Positions 1-9,414 are shown, counted from the stretch's first letter. The stretch is DNA of 64,000 bases from Pseudomonas sp. B28(2017) (GCF_002113025.1 NZ_NEJH01000003.1:1-64000); one strand, 5' to 3'. The notes: generated by a model from the letters alone, not told the origin. Numbers and translations are program-made.

Positions 1-22
1 ATCTCTCGTCAGCGGGAGGCGA

Positions 23-50
23 ATTCTACAGCGTTACTCGCTGCTGTCAA
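23..50 (-). promoter_or_regulatory. rRNA operon promoter, proximal (P2-like)
   Basis: Read on the minus strand there is a TTGACA box (50-45), a 16-base spacer and a TAGAAT box (28-23), followed by the GC-rich start region TCGCCTCCCGCTGACG. An A-rich stretch just upstream (GAAAAAGAGG) looks like an UP element. This matches my memory of the leader of Pseudomonas rRNA operons. The 16S gene would lie left of the window, so only the first bases of the leader transcript are inside. Confidence 0.75.
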
Positions 51-168
51 CACCTCTTTTTCAACTTCCTTTCGGCTTCGATGACCTGAAGCAACCTGCC
101 GCCGAAACCCGCATAACTCATTGTTTATCAAGGAGTTTTCCGTTTCGACTGCGCCGGAAGTGGGGCGA

Positions 169-196
169 ATTATAGAGATCTGAAATCTGCCGTCAA
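169..196 (-). promoter_or_regulatory. rRNA operon promoter, distal (P1-like)
   Basis: On the minus strand a TTGACG box (196-191) and a perfect TATAAT box (174-169) are 16 bases apart. A GC-rich discriminator (TCGCCCCAC) follows and an A-tract (GCAAAAAACC) precedes. It lies 146 bases upstream of the second promoter in the same direction. Tandem strong promoters with GC-rich discriminators are the arrangement seen at stringently controlled rRNA operons. No credible coding sequence lies in 1-225. Confidence 0.75.
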
Positions 197-225
197 GCAC
201 TGATTCTGGTTTTTTGCAGAAAGGC

Positions 226-280
226 GCAAAACGCCCCGATGGGCTCCTATATAGAGGAGCGAAAGCGCCCCTCTATATAG
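226..280 (-). terminator. Terminator and strong hairpin after the CoA-transferase gene
   Basis: A hairpin with perfect 11-base arms (247-257 and 270-280, CTATATAGAGG) extended by three more pairs lies 9 bases past the stop codon. Further down on the minus strand a short GCCC-ATCG-GGGC stem precedes a GTTTTG run. Together they would end the gcdH operon before the rRNA promoters. Confidence 0.6.
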
Positions 281-288
281 AAGAGAGA

Positions 289-1509
289 TCAAAGTACGCC
301 AGACGCCTTGAACGCAGACACCGCCCCCGCATCCAGACCCAGCACCCGCTGGAGAACCTCCAGCGTATGCTCACCCAGCAAAGGAGGCGCATATCGATAC
401 TCCACCGGAGTCTCGGACAAACGAATAGGACTGGCCACTTGCGGCACCATGCCAGCCAGCGCATGCGGCAACTCGATGGCCAACCCGCGCGCCTTGACCT
501 GAGGATCGGCAAACATCTGCGCCAGGTCATTGATAGGCCCGCATGGCACGCCAGCCTGTTCCAGCTGCGTCACCCATTCAGCGGTAGTCTTGAACACCGT
601 TGCCTGGCGGATCAGCGGAATCAGTACAGCCCTGTTTGCCACCCGCAACTTGTTTGTCGCAAAACGCGGGTCGTCCGCCCACTGCGGCTGCCCAGCCACT
701 TCCGCGAACTTGCGGAACTGCCCATCGTTGCCGACGGTAAGGATGAAGTCACCATCCGCCGTAGGAAAATCCTGATAGGGCACGATGTTCGGATGAGCAT
801 TACCCAAGCGTTTAGGCGCATTACCTGTCGTCAGGTAGTTCATTGCCTGGTTGGCCAGACAAGCCACCTGTACGTCCAGTAGTGCCATATCGATATGCTG
901 ACCACCGCCGTCGTGGTCCCGATGCGCAAGCGCAGCCAGGATCGCGACGGTCGAATACAGCCCGGTCAGGATGTCCGTCAGCGCCACGCCAACCTTCACC
1001 GGCCCCGCGCCTTCTTCGCTTTCAGGCCTCCCCGTCAGACTCATGAGGCCGCCCAGCCCCTGGATCATGAAGTCATAACCCGCACGCTTGGCGTAAGGAC
1101 CGGTCTGACCGAACCCGGTGATCGAGCAATAGATCAGATCCGGATTGATTGCCTTCAATGACTCATAGTCCAGGCCATAAGCCGCCAGACCACCGACCTT
1201 GAAGTTCTCGATCAGGATGTCCGACTTGGCCGCCAGCTCACGTACCAGCTTCTGCCCTTCAGGGCGCGTGAAGTCGATGGTGACCGACTGCTTGTTGCGA
1301 TTGGCCGATAAGTAATAAGCCGCCTCGCTGGTGTTCTCGCCATAAGCGTCTTTCAGGAACGGCGGCCCCCAGGCGCGCGTGTCATCGCCGTTACCCGGGC
1401 GCTCGACCTTGATCACTTCGGCGCCAAGGTCGGCCAGGATCTGCCCGGCCCAAGGCCCGGCCAGCACCCGCGACAAATCCAGTACCCGTAGATGCGATAG
1501 CGCGCCCAT
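289..1509 (-). CDS. gcdG: CaiB/BaiF (type III) CoA-transferase, probable glutarate CoA-transferase
   Basis: A 406-residue protein of the CaiB/BaiF family. It opens with the family signature VLDLSRVLAGPWAGQ and continues with GADVIKVERPG-type sequence (here GAEVIKVERPG) and a SITGFGQTGPYA segment. Family III enzymes move CoA between acyl-CoA and a free acid through an aspartyl-CoA intermediate. The ATG at 1509 is chosen because AGGAGG stands just upstream; a longer frame to 1554 would overlap gcdH. It starts 13 bases after gcdH ends, so it is almost certainly co-transcribed. From that context the likely job is activation of glutarate, with succinyl-CoA as a plausible donor. The substrate is inferred, not visible in the sequence. 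Confidence 0.85.
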   Translation of the reverse strand: MGALSHLRVLDLSRVLAGPWAGQILADLGAEVIKVERPGNGDDTRAWGPPFLKDAYGENTSEAAYYLSANRNKQSVTIDFTRPEGQKLVRELAAKSDILIENFKVGGLAAYGLDYESLKAINPDLIYCSITGFGQTGPYAKRAGYDFMIQGLGGLMSLTGRPESEEGAGPVKVGVALTDILTGLYSTVAILAALAHRDHDGGGQHIDMALLDVQVACLANQAMNYLTTGNAPKRLGNAHPNIVPYQDFPTADGDFILTVGNDGQFRKFAEVAGQPQWADDPRFATNKLRVANRAVLIPLIRQATVFKTTAEWVTQLEQAGVPCGPINDLAQMFADPQVKARGLAIELPHALAGMVPQVASPIRLSETPVEYRYAPPLLGEHTLEVLQRVLGLDAGAVSAFKASGVL

Positions 1510-1522
1510 GGACGTCCTCCTG

Positions 1523-2704
1523 TTAATAGAACGCCTGGATGCCGGTCTGTGCACGACCGAGGATCAGCGCATGGACATCGTGCGTACCTTCATAGGTGTT
1601 CACAACTTCCAGGTTGACCAGGTGACGTGCGACACCGAACTCATCGGAGATACCGTTGCCGCCCAACATATCGCGAGCCATGCGCGCGATGTCCAGCGAC
1701 TTGCCGCAGGAGTTGCGCTTCATCATCGAAGTGATTTCGACCGCCGCAGTCCCCTCGTCCTTCATACGCCCCAGACGCAGGCAGCCTTGTAGCGCCATGG
1801 TGATTTCGGTCTGCATGTCGGCCAGTTTCTTCTGGATCAACTGAGTGGCGGCCAATGGACGACCGAACTGTTGACGATCCAGGGTGTACTGGCGAGCGGT
1901 GTGCCAGCAGAACTCGGCCGCACCCAGCGCACCCCAGGAGATGCCGTAACGCGCCGAGTTGAGGCAGGTGAAAGGACCTTTCAGGCCGCGGACATCCGGG
2001 AAGATGTTCTCTTCCGGCACGAACACATTGTCCATGACGATTTCACCGGTGATCGATGCCCGCAGGCCAACCTTGCCGTGAATCGCCGGAGCGCTCAGAC
2101 CTTTCCAGCCCTTTTCGAGAACGAAGCCGCGGATATCGCCGGCATCGTCCTTGGCCCAGACCACGAACACATCGGCAATCGGGCTATTGGTGATCCACAT
2201 CTTGCTGCCAGTGAGGCTGTAGCCGCCTTCCACTTTGCGCGCACGAGTGATCATCGCACCGGGGTCGGAACCGTGGTTAGGCTCGGTCAGACCGAAGCAG
2301 CCAATCCACTCGCCAGAGGCCAGTTTTGGCAGGTACTTCTGCTTCTGGGCTTCGGTGCCGAATTCATTGATTGGCACCATTACCAGCGAGGACTGCACGC
2401 TCATCATCGAGCGATAGCCGGAGTCGATACGCTCGACTTCGCGGGCAATCAGGCCGTAGCTGACGTAGTTCAGGCCACTGCCGCCGTACTGCTCGGGGAT
2501 GGTTGCGCCCAACAGACCAACCTCGCCCATTTCGCGGAAGATCGCCGGATCGGTCTTCTCATGGCGGAAAGCTTCAAGAATGCGCGGCGCAAGGCTCTGC
2601 TGAGCGAACTGCGCAGCCGTGTCGCGAATCATGCGTTCTTCTTCAGTGAGCTGTTGATCCAGCAGCAGGGGATCGATCCAGTTGAAGCTAGCTTTACCGC
2701 CCAT
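1523..2704 (-). CDS. gcdH: Glutaryl-CoA dehydrogenase
   Basis: A 393-residue FAD-dependent acyl-CoA dehydrogenase. GcdH oxidises and decarboxylates glutaryl-CoA to crotonyl-CoA in lysine and glutarate breakdown. Visible family features are the [13 protein letters not shown] and [19 protein letters not shown] segments that bind flavin and substrate, and the C-terminal [20 protein letters not shown], in which the Glu of YEGT is the catalytic base. Length is normal. The ATG at 2704 follows a GAGAGGA ribosome site. It is first in an operon with the CoA-transferase and divergent from a LysR gene, the usual regulator arrangement for this pathway in Pseudomonas. Confidence 0.95.
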   Translation of the reverse strand: MGGKASFNWIDPLLLDQQLTEEERMIRDTAAQFAQQSLAPRILEAFRHEKTDPAIFREMGEVGLLGATIPEQYGGSGLNYVSYGLIAREVERIDSGYRSMMSVQSSLVMVPINEFGTEAQKQKYLPKLASGEWIGCFGLTEPNHGSDPGAMITRARKVEGGYSLTGSKMWITNSPIADVFVVWAKDDAGDIRGFVLEKGWKGLSAPAIHGKVGLRASITGEIVMDNVFVPEENIFPDVRGLKGPFTCLNSARYGISWGALGAAEFCWHTARQYTLDRQQFGRPLAATQLIQKKLADMQTEITMALQGCLRLGRMKDEGTAAVEITSMMKRNSCGKSLDIARMARDMLGGNGISDEFGVARHLVNLEVVNTYEGTHDVHALILGRAQTGIQAFY

Positions 2705-2861
2705 GAGTGTGTCCTCTCGAATCGGGTCAAATAACGTGGACTGATCCTAGGCCCGGATTGGCACTACGGCAAACGAGGATTTCGCATACTGTTGTGCTAA
2801 TTTCTCACTCCGAAACGTCGAAAAAGAGCATTATTTCGATGTATTAGTGAGGTTGACGTAC

Positions 2862-3761
2862 ATGCGCAGGAAGATACCCAGTACCACCGCCCTGATCAGC
2901 TTCGAGGCCGCAGCGCGACACGAGAGCTTCACCAAGGCCGCCCAGGAGCTTTCGCTGACCCAAGGGGCGATTTGCCGACAGATCGCCAGCCTTGAAGAGT
3001 TCCTCAGTGTGGAACTCTTCCGACGCTCGCGGCGCGGGGTCAAGCTGACGGAAGCCGGCCTCTCCTACAGCCGTCGAGTGGCCACTCAACTCGATGCGGT
3101 TGAACGCGACACCTTGTCCGTGATGGGCCAGCAGGGCACCAACGTGATCGAGTTGGCCGTAGTTCCGACCTTCGGCACCCAATGGCTGCTGCCGCGACTC
3201 AAGGACTTTCAGCAAAAACACCCGGAAGTGACAGTCAACCTGACCAACCGCACGCGGCCGTTCCTGTTCGCCGATACTGATTTTGATGCCGCCATCTACT
3301 TCGGTGATGCGGATTGGTCAGGTACAGAGTCCCACAGGCTGATGGGTGAAAATCCGATGCCCGTTTGCAGCCCTGATCTACTCGGAAACAAGATCAGTCT
3401 GACACCCGGCGAAATCGCCGACTTGCCTCTTCTGCAACAAACCACACGCCCCTATGCCTGGCGCCAATGGTTCGACTCCCAACACCTGAATGTCCCGCGA
3501 GACATGACAGGCCCTCGCTACGAGCTATTCTCCATGCTCGCCCAAGCAGCCATGCACGACATGGGCATTGCCCTGATTCCGCCGTTCCTGATTCAACGGG
3601 AGTTGAAAGAAAAACGCTTGGTGATCGCCAACCCGCAAGCACTGTCCAGCATCAAGGCTTATTACCTGATGATTCCTGAGCGAAAGGTCGAATCCGCGTC
3701 TTTGAAGGCATTTCGTGACTGGCTGGTAAACCAGGCACACAGCTACAACCTAGAAGGATAA
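2862..3761 (+). CDS. gcdR: LysR-family regulator of the glutaryl-CoA genes
   Basis: A 299-residue LysR-type regulator with an N-terminal winged helix-turn-helix (TALISFEAAARHESFTKAAQ, then QGAICRQIASLEE) and a C-terminal effector-binding domain. It is transcribed away from gcdH, and the 157-base gap should hold its operator. The ATG at 2862 is preferred over the GTG at 2847 because that GTG lies in a GTGAGG Shine-Dalgarno sequence 9 bases before the ATG. By analogy with GcdR of other pseudomonads it would activate gcdH-gcdG in response to glutarate. The effector is inferred from position. Confidence 0.82.
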   Translation: MRRKIPSTTALISFEAAARHESFTKAAQELSLTQGAICRQIASLEEFLSVELFRRSRRGVKLTEAGLSYSRRVATQLDAVERDTLSVMGQQGTNVIELAVVPTFGTQWLLPRLKDFQQKHPEVTVNLTNRTRPFLFADTDFDAAIYFGDADWSGTESHRLMGENPMPVCSPDLLGNKISLTPGEIADLPLLQQTTRPYAWRQWFDSQHLNVPRDMTGPRYELFSMLAQAAMHDMGIALIPPFLIQRELKEKRLVIANPQALSSIKAYYLMIPERKVESASLKAFRDWLVNQAHSYNLEG

Positions 3762-4196
3762 AGACTCTCAAGCGATACCTGACCTCGTAGTCAGCAAAAA
3801 ACAAGCCCTACAGATATACGTATTTGTCGCAAAACAGCAAACTGTATCGAGAAGTCGTACAAACGTCCCACAAGCGCCTGCCTACGCGGCTTTGCGCCAC
3901 TATTTCGAAGCGATGCCGCATCATTCATACGGCCGATGTGTAAATTCTTAAATTTCGGCCAGAATCCTTGAAAAGCACGGCCTGCAAGGGATTGATCCGG
4001 GTGGTTGCGACATTCGGTCACGGGGTGACTTGTAGTTAATTTTCCGTCACCCGTCATAATCCCTTGAAGGGCACAAAGTTCGCCTGCAAAATGCCGCGCC
4101 CCGCCCTGATTTGGCGGGACCGTGCTGATCGGCCGCCCCAGCCGCACCATCCGTAGTGCATGGGTTTACTCAATAAGATCACGCAGGAGATTTGAC
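3762..4196. other. Gene-free region upstream of pntAA
   Basis: No convincing gene is visible in these 435 bases. They contain a cluster of GTCAC/GTGAC half sites: GTCAC-GGG-GTGAC at 4017-4029 and a further GTCACCC at 4046-4052, which pairs with GGGTGAC at 4023-4029. A looser inverted repeat GGCCGA..TCGGCC (3931-3960) flanks an AT-rich core. The promoter of the pnt operon must be here, but I cannot place its -35/-10 boxes with confidence. Confidence 0.5.
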
Positions 4197-5318
4197 GTGC
4201 ACATTGGTGTTCCTCTCGAAACCCAGACCGGTGAAACACGGGTTGCTGCAACCCCGGAAACCATCAAGAAGCTGATCAGCCAGGGTCATAAGGTCACTGT
4301 ACAAAGCGGCGCCGGCGTTAATGCCAGCGTTGTCGACAGTGCTTATGAAGCGGCAGGCGCAACCATTGGCAGCGCCAATGACGCGTTTGGTGCAGAGCTG
4401 ATCTTGAAGGTGGTCGCTCCCAGCGACAGCGAGCTGACGCTGATTAAAAGCGGCACCGTTGTGGTGGGGATGCTCAACCCGTTCAGCAACGAAACCATCG
4501 CCAAGCTGGCCGAGTGCGGGATTACCGCATTTGCCCTGGAGGCTGCGCCTCGCACCTCCCGCGCCCAAAGCCTGGATGTGCTGTCCTCGCAAGCCAACAT
4601 CGCCGGCTATAAAGCCGTGTTGCTGGCCGCGCACTACTATCCACGCTTCATGCCAATGCTGATGACTGCTGCGGGCACCGTGAAAGCGGCGCGCGTGCTG
4701 ATTCTCGGTGCCGGCGTGGCCGGTTTGCAGGCAATCGCTACCGCGAAACGCCTGGGTGCGGTGATCGAAGCGTCTGACGTGCGTCCGGCGGTAAAGGAGC
4801 AGATCGAATCCCTCGGCGCCAAGTTCGTCGACGTGCCTTACGAGACCGACGAAGAGCGTGAATGCGCCGTTGGTGTCGGCGGTTACGCCCGCCCCATGCC
4901 GGCCAGCTGGATGCAGCGCCAGGCCGCAGCCGTGCACGAACGCGCCAAGCAGGCTGACATCGTCATCACCACCGCACTGATTCCGGGCCGCAAGGCACCG
5001 ACGCTGCTGAGCGCGGAAACCGTGGCACAGATGAAACCGGGCTCGGTGGTCATCGACCTCGCGGCAGCCCAAGGCGGTAACTGCCCGCTGACCGTGGCCG
5101 ATCAGGTGGTCGTCGAAAACGGCGTGACCATCGTTGGCCCGACCAACCTGGCTGGCGCCGTGGCGGCCGATGCTTCGGCGCTGTATGCACGCAACCTGCT
5201 GGACTTCATGAAACTGTTGTTCGATAAAGAAGGACAACTGGTGATCAACCTTGAAGACGATATCGTCGCCGCGTGCCTGATGTGCCGCGACGGCCAGATC
5301 GTGCGCAAGAACGGCTGA
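4197..5318 (+). CDS. pntAA: NAD(P) transhydrogenase subunit alpha part 1 (NAD-binding dI)
   Basis: A 373-residue soluble subunit of the proton-translocating transhydrogenase, which drives hydride transfer from NADH to NADP+ with the proton gradient. It starts [20 protein letters not shown] (with GTG as start codon), like alanine dehydrogenase/PntA proteins. The Rossmann NAD site [22 protein letters not shown] and the RQD-loop region follow. The GTG at 4197 is chosen over an upstream ATG because AGGAG lies 8 bases before it and homology begins there. In E. coli PntA is one chain; here alpha is split in two, as in many alphaproteobacteria and pseudomonads. Confidence 0.95.
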   Translation: MHIGVPLETQTGETRVAATPETIKKLISQGHKVTVQSGAGVNASVVDSAYEAAGATIGSANDAFGAELILKVVAPSDSELTLIKSGTVVVGMLNPFSNETIAKLAECGITAFALEAAPRTSRAQSLDVLSSQANIAGYKAVLLAAHYYPRFMPMLMTAAGTVKAARVLILGAGVAGLQAIATAKRLGAVIEASDVRPAVKEQIESLGAKFVDVPYETDEERECAVGVGGYARPMPASWMQRQAAAVHERAKQADIVITTALIPGRKAPTLLSAETVAQMKPGSVVIDLAAAQGGNCPLTVADQVVVENGVTIVGPTNLAGAVAADASALYARNLLDFMKLLFDKEGQLVINLEDDIVAACLMCRDGQIVRKNG

Positions 5319-5329
5319 GGATAAAAACA

Positions 5330-5686
5330 ATGGAAGACATGCTGATCTCTCACGGTATCTACAACCTGATCATCTTCGTGCTGGCCATCTACGTCGGCTA
5401 CCACGTGGTGTGGAACGTTACACCTGCACTGCACACGCCACTGATGGCTGTCACCAACGCCATCTCGGCCATCGTGATCGTCGGCGCCATGCTCGCCGCC
5501 GCCCTCACCGTGACGCCGCTGGGCAAGACCATGGGTACCCTGGCGGTGGCCCTGGCCGCGGTCAACGTGTTTGGTGGCTTCCTGGTGACCCGCCGCATGC
5601 TGGAAATGTTCAAGAAGAAAGCGGCTCCAGCAAAAGCTCCGGCAGCCAAGGCCGAAGCAATCAAGGCTGAGGTGCAGCAAGCATGA
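5330..5686 (+). CDS. pntAB: NAD(P) transhydrogenase subunit alpha part 2 (membrane dII)
   Basis: A 118-residue membrane protein with three or four predicted helices (around residues 10-30, 35-58 and 62-85). An alanine/lysine/proline-rich tail ([16 protein letters not shown]) follows. It is the membrane part of the split alpha subunit. The ATG at 5330 lies 11 bases after the pntAA stop and has a GAGG site in front; the longer frame back to 5273 only overlaps pntAA. Its stop overlaps the pntB start as ATGA, so the two are translationally coupled. Confidence 0.93.
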   Translation: MEDMLISHGIYNLIIFVLAIYVGYHVVWNVTPALHTPLMAVTNAISAIVIVGAMLAAALTVTPLGKTMGTLAVALAAVNVFGGFLVTRRMLEMFKKKAAPAKAPAAKAEAIKAEVQQA

Positions 5687-7116
5687 GCATGAACCTGGTT
5701 ACTTCCCTGTATTTGATCGCCTCGGTCTGCTTCATCCAGGCGCTCAAGGGCCTCTCGCATCCCACTACATCGCGTCGCGGCAACCTGTTCGGCATGCTCG
5801 GCATGGGCCTGGCGATCCTCACCACGGTCGGCCTGATCTACAAATTGGGTGCTGAACTGGCCCATGACGGTATCGTCTACGTGATCGTCGGCCTGCTGAT
5901 CGGCGGCACTGTCGGCTCGATCATGGCCAAACGCGTCGAAATGACCAAGATGCCCGAGCTGGTCGCCTTCATGCACAGCATGATCGGCCTGGCAGCGGTG
6001 TTCATCGCCGTGGCTGCCGTGGTCGAGCCACAGTCGCTGGGCATCGTCCAGCAACTCGGTGACGCGATCCCGGCCGGTAATCGCCTGGAGCTGTTCCTCG
6101 GTGCCGCCATCGGTGCAATCACCTTCTCCGGTTCGGTGATCGCGTTCGGCAAGCTCTCGGGCAAGTACAAATTCCGCCTGTTCCAGGGTGCACCGGTACA
6201 GTTCGGCGGACAGCATAAGCTGAACCTGCTGATGGGCCTCGCCACACTGGCACTGGGCGTGACTTTCATGCTCACCGGCGACTACACCGCTTTCGGCGTA
6301 ATGCTGGCGCTGGCCTTCGTGCTCGGCGTACTGATCATCATCCCGATCGGCGGCGCCGACATGCCGGTGGTGGTGTCGATGCTCAACAGCTACTCCGGCT
6401 GGGCAGCGGCGGGTATCGGCTTCTCGCTGAACAACTCGATGCTGATCATCGCGGGTTCGCTGGTAGGTTCGTCCGGTGCGATCCTCTCGTACATCATGTG
6501 CAAGGCGATGAACCGCTCCTTCTTTAATGTACTGCTCGGCGGTTTCGGCAATACAGCGGACGCAGGTCCGGCAGGCGCCAAGGAGGCCCGTCCGGTGAAA
6601 TCCGGTTCTGCCGACGACGCCACCTTCCTGCTGACCAACGCCGATACCGTGATCATCGTTCCGGGCTACGGCCTGGCGGTAGCACGGGCGCAGCATGCGC
6701 TGAAGGAACTGACCGAGAAGCTGACCCATCGCGGCGTGACCGTGAAGTATGCGATCCACCCGGTTGCCGGTCGTATGCCAGGGCACATGAACGTGTTGCT
6801 GGCCGAGGCTGAAGTGCCTTACGACCAGGTGTTCGAGATGGAAGACATCAACTCCGAGTTCGGCCAGGCCGACGTGGTGCTGGTATTGGGCGCCAACGAC
6901 GTGGTCAACCCGGCGGCGAAGAACGATCCGAAATCGCCGATTGCCGGCATGCCGATCCTCGAAGCGTTCAAGGCCAAGACCATCATCGTCAACAAGCGCT
7001 CGATGGCCAGCGGCTATGCCGGCCTGGACAACGAACTGTTCTACCTGGACAAAACCATGATGGTGTTCGGCGACGCTAAAAAGGTCATCGAAGATATGGT
7101 CAAAGCCGTCGACTAA
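5683..7116 (+). CDS. pntB: NAD(P) transhydrogenase subunit beta
   Basis: A 477-residue integral membrane protein. Its N-terminal half has about eight or nine hydrophobic helices forming the proton channel. The C-terminal third is the soluble NADP-binding dIII domain, with [18 protein letters not shown] (GxGxxA-type nucleotide loop), [19 protein letters not shown] and [14 protein letters not shown], all characteristic of PntB. It completes the PntAA-PntAB-PntB complex that supplies NADPH. A strong terminator follows at 7135. Confidence 0.95.
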   Translation: MSMNLVTSLYLIASVCFIQALKGLSHPTTSRRGNLFGMLGMGLAILTTVGLIYKLGAELAHDGIVYVIVGLLIGGTVGSIMAKRVEMTKMPELVAFMHSMIGLAAVFIAVAAVVEPQSLGIVQQLGDAIPAGNRLELFLGAAIGAITFSGSVIAFGKLSGKYKFRLFQGAPVQFGGQHKLNLLMGLATLALGVTFMLTGDYTAFGVMLALAFVLGVLIIIPIGGADMPVVVSMLNSYSGWAAAGIGFSLNNSMLIIAGSLVGSSGAILSYIMCKAMNRSFFNVLLGGFGNTADAGPAGAKEARPVKSGSADDATFLLTNADTVIIVPGYGLAVARAQHALKELTEKLTHRGVTVKYAIHPVAGRMPGHMNVLLAEAEVPYDQVFEMEDINSEFGQADVVLVLGANDVVNPAAKNDPKSPIAGMPILEAFKAKTIIVNKRSMASGYAGLDNELFYLDKTMMVFGDAKKVIEDMVKAVD

Positions 7117-7134
7117 CCCCGCGCGGCACTCAGA

Positions 7135-7160
7135 ACGCCCCGACTTGTCGGGGCGTTTTT
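7135..7160 (+). terminator. Rho-independent terminator of the pnt operon
   Basis: A perfect 10-base stem ACGCCCCGAC (7135-7144) pairs across a TT loop with GTCGGGGCGT (7147-7156) and is followed by TTTT. It lies 18 bases after the pntB stop codon. Confidence 0.93.
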
Positions 7161-7193
7161 GTTTGCGCAAATCGTCGGACAAACTATGCTTTT

Positions 7194-7210
7194 GTTACCG
7201 ATCCGGTAAC
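7194..7210. promoter_or_regulatory. Candidate operator: 7-base palindrome before the CoA-transferase gene
   Basis: GTTACCG (7194-7200) and its reverse complement CGGTAAC (7204-7210) are separated by ATC. The site lies between the pnt terminator and the next gene, about 120 bases before its start codon. Its symmetry and position suit a dimeric repressor or activator. The protein that binds it is unknown. Confidence 0.4.
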
Positions 7211-7329
7211 GGTGTTTTGCTTCAAAGGCCCGGAATAGACGCCTCGATTGCGACCTTGGTAGCGGGACAGAAGCCGGCGCAATTCACTAGACTGCACGTC
7301 CTGCTACCCGTTGCCCGAGATAACAATCC

Positions 7330-8823
7330 ATGTACCGTGACCGTATTCGCCTGCCTTCGTTGTTGGACAAAGTGATGAGCGCTGCCGACGCTGCCGCTCT
7401 GATTGAGGACGGCATGACCGTCGGCATGAGTGGTTTTACTCGCGCCGGCGAAGCCAAGGCCGTCCCCCAGGCGCTGGCCGAGCGTGCCAAGGTCACGCCG
7501 CTGAAGATCAGCCTGATGACTGGCGCAAGCCTGGGCAACGACCTCGACAAGCAGTTGACCGAAGCCGGCGTGCTGTCGCGACGCATGCCGTTCCAGGTCG
7601 ACAGCACGCTGCGCAAGGCAATCAATGCCGGTGAAGTCATGTTCATCGACCAGCACTTGTCGGAAACCGTGGAGCAATTGCGCAACCAGCAATTGAAGCT
7701 GCCGGACATTGCCGTGATTGAAGCCGTAGCGATCACCGAGCAAGGACATATCGTGCCAACCACCTCGGTAGGCAACTCGGCCAGCTTCGCGATCTTCGCC
7801 AAACATGTGATTGTCGAGATCAACATGGCGCACAACCCGAACCTCGAAGGTCTGCACGACATCTACATTCCGACCTATCGCCCGACCCGCACCCCGATTC
7901 CATTGGTCAAAGTCGACGACCGCATTGGCAGCACCGCCATCCCGATCCCAGCGGAAAAAATCGTCGCCATCGTGGTCACCAACCAGGCTGACTCACCGTC
8001 CACTGTGCTGGCACCGGACGCCGAGACCCAAGCCATTGCCGACCACCTGATCGACTTCTTCAAACAGGAGGTGGCCGCCGGACGCATGACCAACAAGCTC
8101 GGCCCGTTGCAAGCCGGCATCGGTACCATCGCCAACTCGGTGATGTGTGGCCTGATCGACTCGCCGTTCGAAAACCTGACGATGTATTCCGAGGTACTGC
8201 AGGACTCGACCTTCGACCTGATCGACGCAGGCAAGCTGAGCTTTGCTTCGGGCAGTTCGATCACCTTGTCGAGCCGGCGCAATGCCGACGTGTTCGGCAA
8301 TCTGGAGCGCTACAAGGACAAACTGGTCCTGCGCCCGCAGGAGATATCCAACCACCCTGAAGTCGTGCGCCGCCTAGGCATCATCGGCATCAACACGGCA
8401 CTGGAGTTCGACATCTATGGCAACGTCAACTCCACTCACGTCTGCGGCACGCGGATGATGAACGGTATCGGCGGCTCGGGTGACTTCGCGCGCAATGCAC
8501 ACCTGTCCGTGTTCGTGACCAAGTCGATCGCCAAGGGCGGTGCGATCTCCAGCGTGGTACCAATGGTCAGTCACGTTGACCACACCGAACATGACGTCGA
8601 CATACTCGTGACCGAAGTGGGCCTGGCAGACTTGCGAGGCCTTGCGCCTCGGGAGCGTGCCCGGGTCATCATCGACAAGTGTGTGCACCCGGATTACCGC
8701 CAGGCGCTGAATGATTACTTTACCGCCGCGTGCGCCATCGGCGGGCACACCCCGCACATCCTGCGCGACGCCCTGAGCTGGCACATCAACCTGGAAGAAA
8801 CGGGGCAAATGCTGAAGAAGTAA
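7330..8823 (+). CDS. Acetyl-CoA hydrolase / succinate:CoA transferase family
   Basis: A 497-residue protein of the Cat1/AarC/ScpC family (class I CoA-transferases). These move CoA between succinyl-CoA and acetate or propionate, or hydrolyse acetyl-CoA. The expected catalytic glutamate sits in TMYSEVLQDS at about residue 288. Other family blocks are DGMTVGMSGFTRAGEAKAVP near the N-terminus and HVDHTEHDVDILVTEVGLAD near the C-terminus. Length is normal. No strong ribosome site precedes the ATG, but the sequence MYRDRIRLPSLLDKV is the conserved beginning. It stands alone between two terminator-like hairpins, so it is probably monocistronic. Which acids it uses cannot be told from the sequence. 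Confidence 0.9.
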   Translation: MYRDRIRLPSLLDKVMSAADAAALIEDGMTVGMSGFTRAGEAKAVPQALAERAKVTPLKISLMTGASLGNDLDKQLTEAGVLSRRMPFQVDSTLRKAINAGEVMFIDQHLSETVEQLRNQQLKLPDIAVIEAVAITEQGHIVPTTSVGNSASFAIFAKHVIVEINMAHNPNLEGLHDIYIPTYRPTRTPIPLVKVDDRIGSTAIPIPAEKIVAIVVTNQADSPSTVLAPDAETQAIADHLIDFFKQEVAAGRMTNKLGPLQAGIGTIANSVMCGLIDSPFENLTMYSEVLQDSTFDLIDAGKLSFASGSSITLSSRRNADVFGNLERYKDKLVLRPQEISNHPEVVRRLGIIGINTALEFDIYGNVNSTHVCGTRMMNGIGGSGDFARNAHLSVFVTKSIAKGGAISSVVPMVSHVDHTEHDVDILVTEVGLADLRGLAPRERARVIIDKCVHPDYRQALNDYFTAACAIGGHTPHILRDALSWHINLEETGQMLKK

Positions 8824-8834
8824 TTGCTACAGAT

Positions 8835-8870
8835 AGCAAGCTGGCGCAAACACAGTTTCGCCAACTTGCT
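8835..8870 (+). terminator. Hairpin after the CoA-transferase gene
   Basis: Twelve-base arms (8835-8846 and 8859-8870, AGCAAGCTGGCG and CGCCAACTTGCT) with one mismatch enclose a 12-base loop, 11 bases past the stop codon. There is no T-tract on the plus strand, so it may be a processed 3' end rather than a true intrinsic terminator. Confidence 0.5.
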
Positions 8871-8895
8871 CTTACCGCTTCGAAATATGAAAAAA

Positions 8896-9070
8896 CTGTA
8901 CTGCTGTACTGGTCATTTTCCAGGGAAAACTCCCATCTCACCGAACGAAAACAACACTTTTGCACCTTAATAGTGCATACAGGTACAGTTGCCTCAATTT
9001 CGACCAGTACACCGCCTATAAACAGTTAACTGAGCTCTCACAATACAGATGAACTGTATCTACAGTGACT
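8896..9070. promoter_or_regulatory. Cluster of CTGTAC-type repeats before the first DUF1127 gene
   Basis: The gene-free region 8824-9142 carries a perfect tandem repeat CTGTACTG-CTGTACTG (8896-8911). Related sites follow at 8982-8989 (GGTACAGT) and 9002-9011 (GACCAGTACA), then an inverted repeat ATACAG-N5-CTGTAT (9043-9059) and TACAGTG (9061-9067). A 10-base palindrome CAGTTAACTG lies at 9023-9032. Similar sites precede the second DUF1127 gene. This looks like a multi-site operator; the binding protein is unknown. Confidence 0.5.
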
Positions 9071-9142
9071 AGGCAAACGAGAGGATCATGGGCACCAGTT
9101 AAACCACTACCTAATCCCGCCATAAGCGGAAGGATGTCAACC

Positions 9143-9358
9143 ATGGAACGTACACTCAGTTCCGAACTGTTCTTCGAAGACACTGCTGCAAAAACCCAGG
9201 CTTCCCTGCCTCTGCGCGTTATTGCCAACCTGATGCTGTGGCAGCGCCGCATCACCAGCCGCCATCAACTGGCTCGCCTGGATTCGCGTCTGCTGGCTGA
9301 CGCCGGGATTAGCGAAGCACAACGCTACGAAGAGCTGAGCAAGCCGTTCTGGCGCTAA
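9143..9358 (+). CDS. DUF1127 small protein (first copy)
   Basis: A 71-residue protein. Its C-terminal half has the DUF1127 pattern: a basic helix (RRITSRHQLARLDSRLLADA), then GISEAQRYEELSKPFWR. DUF1127 (YjiS-like) proteins are small and arginine-rich; in alphaproteobacteria some affect phosphate, carbon or RNA metabolism, but the role here is unknown. The ATG at 9143 is chosen because GGAAGGA (9128-9134) lies 8 bases upstream. The next gene on the same strand is a second copy with the same ending. Confidence 0.85.
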   Translation: MERTLSSELFFEDTAAKTQASLPLRVIANLMLWQRRITSRHQLARLDSRLLADAGISEAQRYEELSKPFWR

Positions 9359-9414
9359 GCTAGCGTCGCTGGCTCTGACCTTAAGGTCCACCGCCAGCAA
9401 CCCGAATTGAAAAA

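Noticed and set aside
9..200. 63-codon open frame on the minus strand
   Set aside because: It lies across the two rRNA-type promoters and has no ribosome site or homology.
3791..4150. 119-codon open frame on the minus strand upstream of pntAA
   Set aside because: No ribosome site and no family resemblance; it covers the region that must hold the pnt promoter.
5398..7182. 594-codon open frame opposite pntB
   Set aside because: Antisense shadow of a well-supported gene; composition dominated by His, Asp and Arg.
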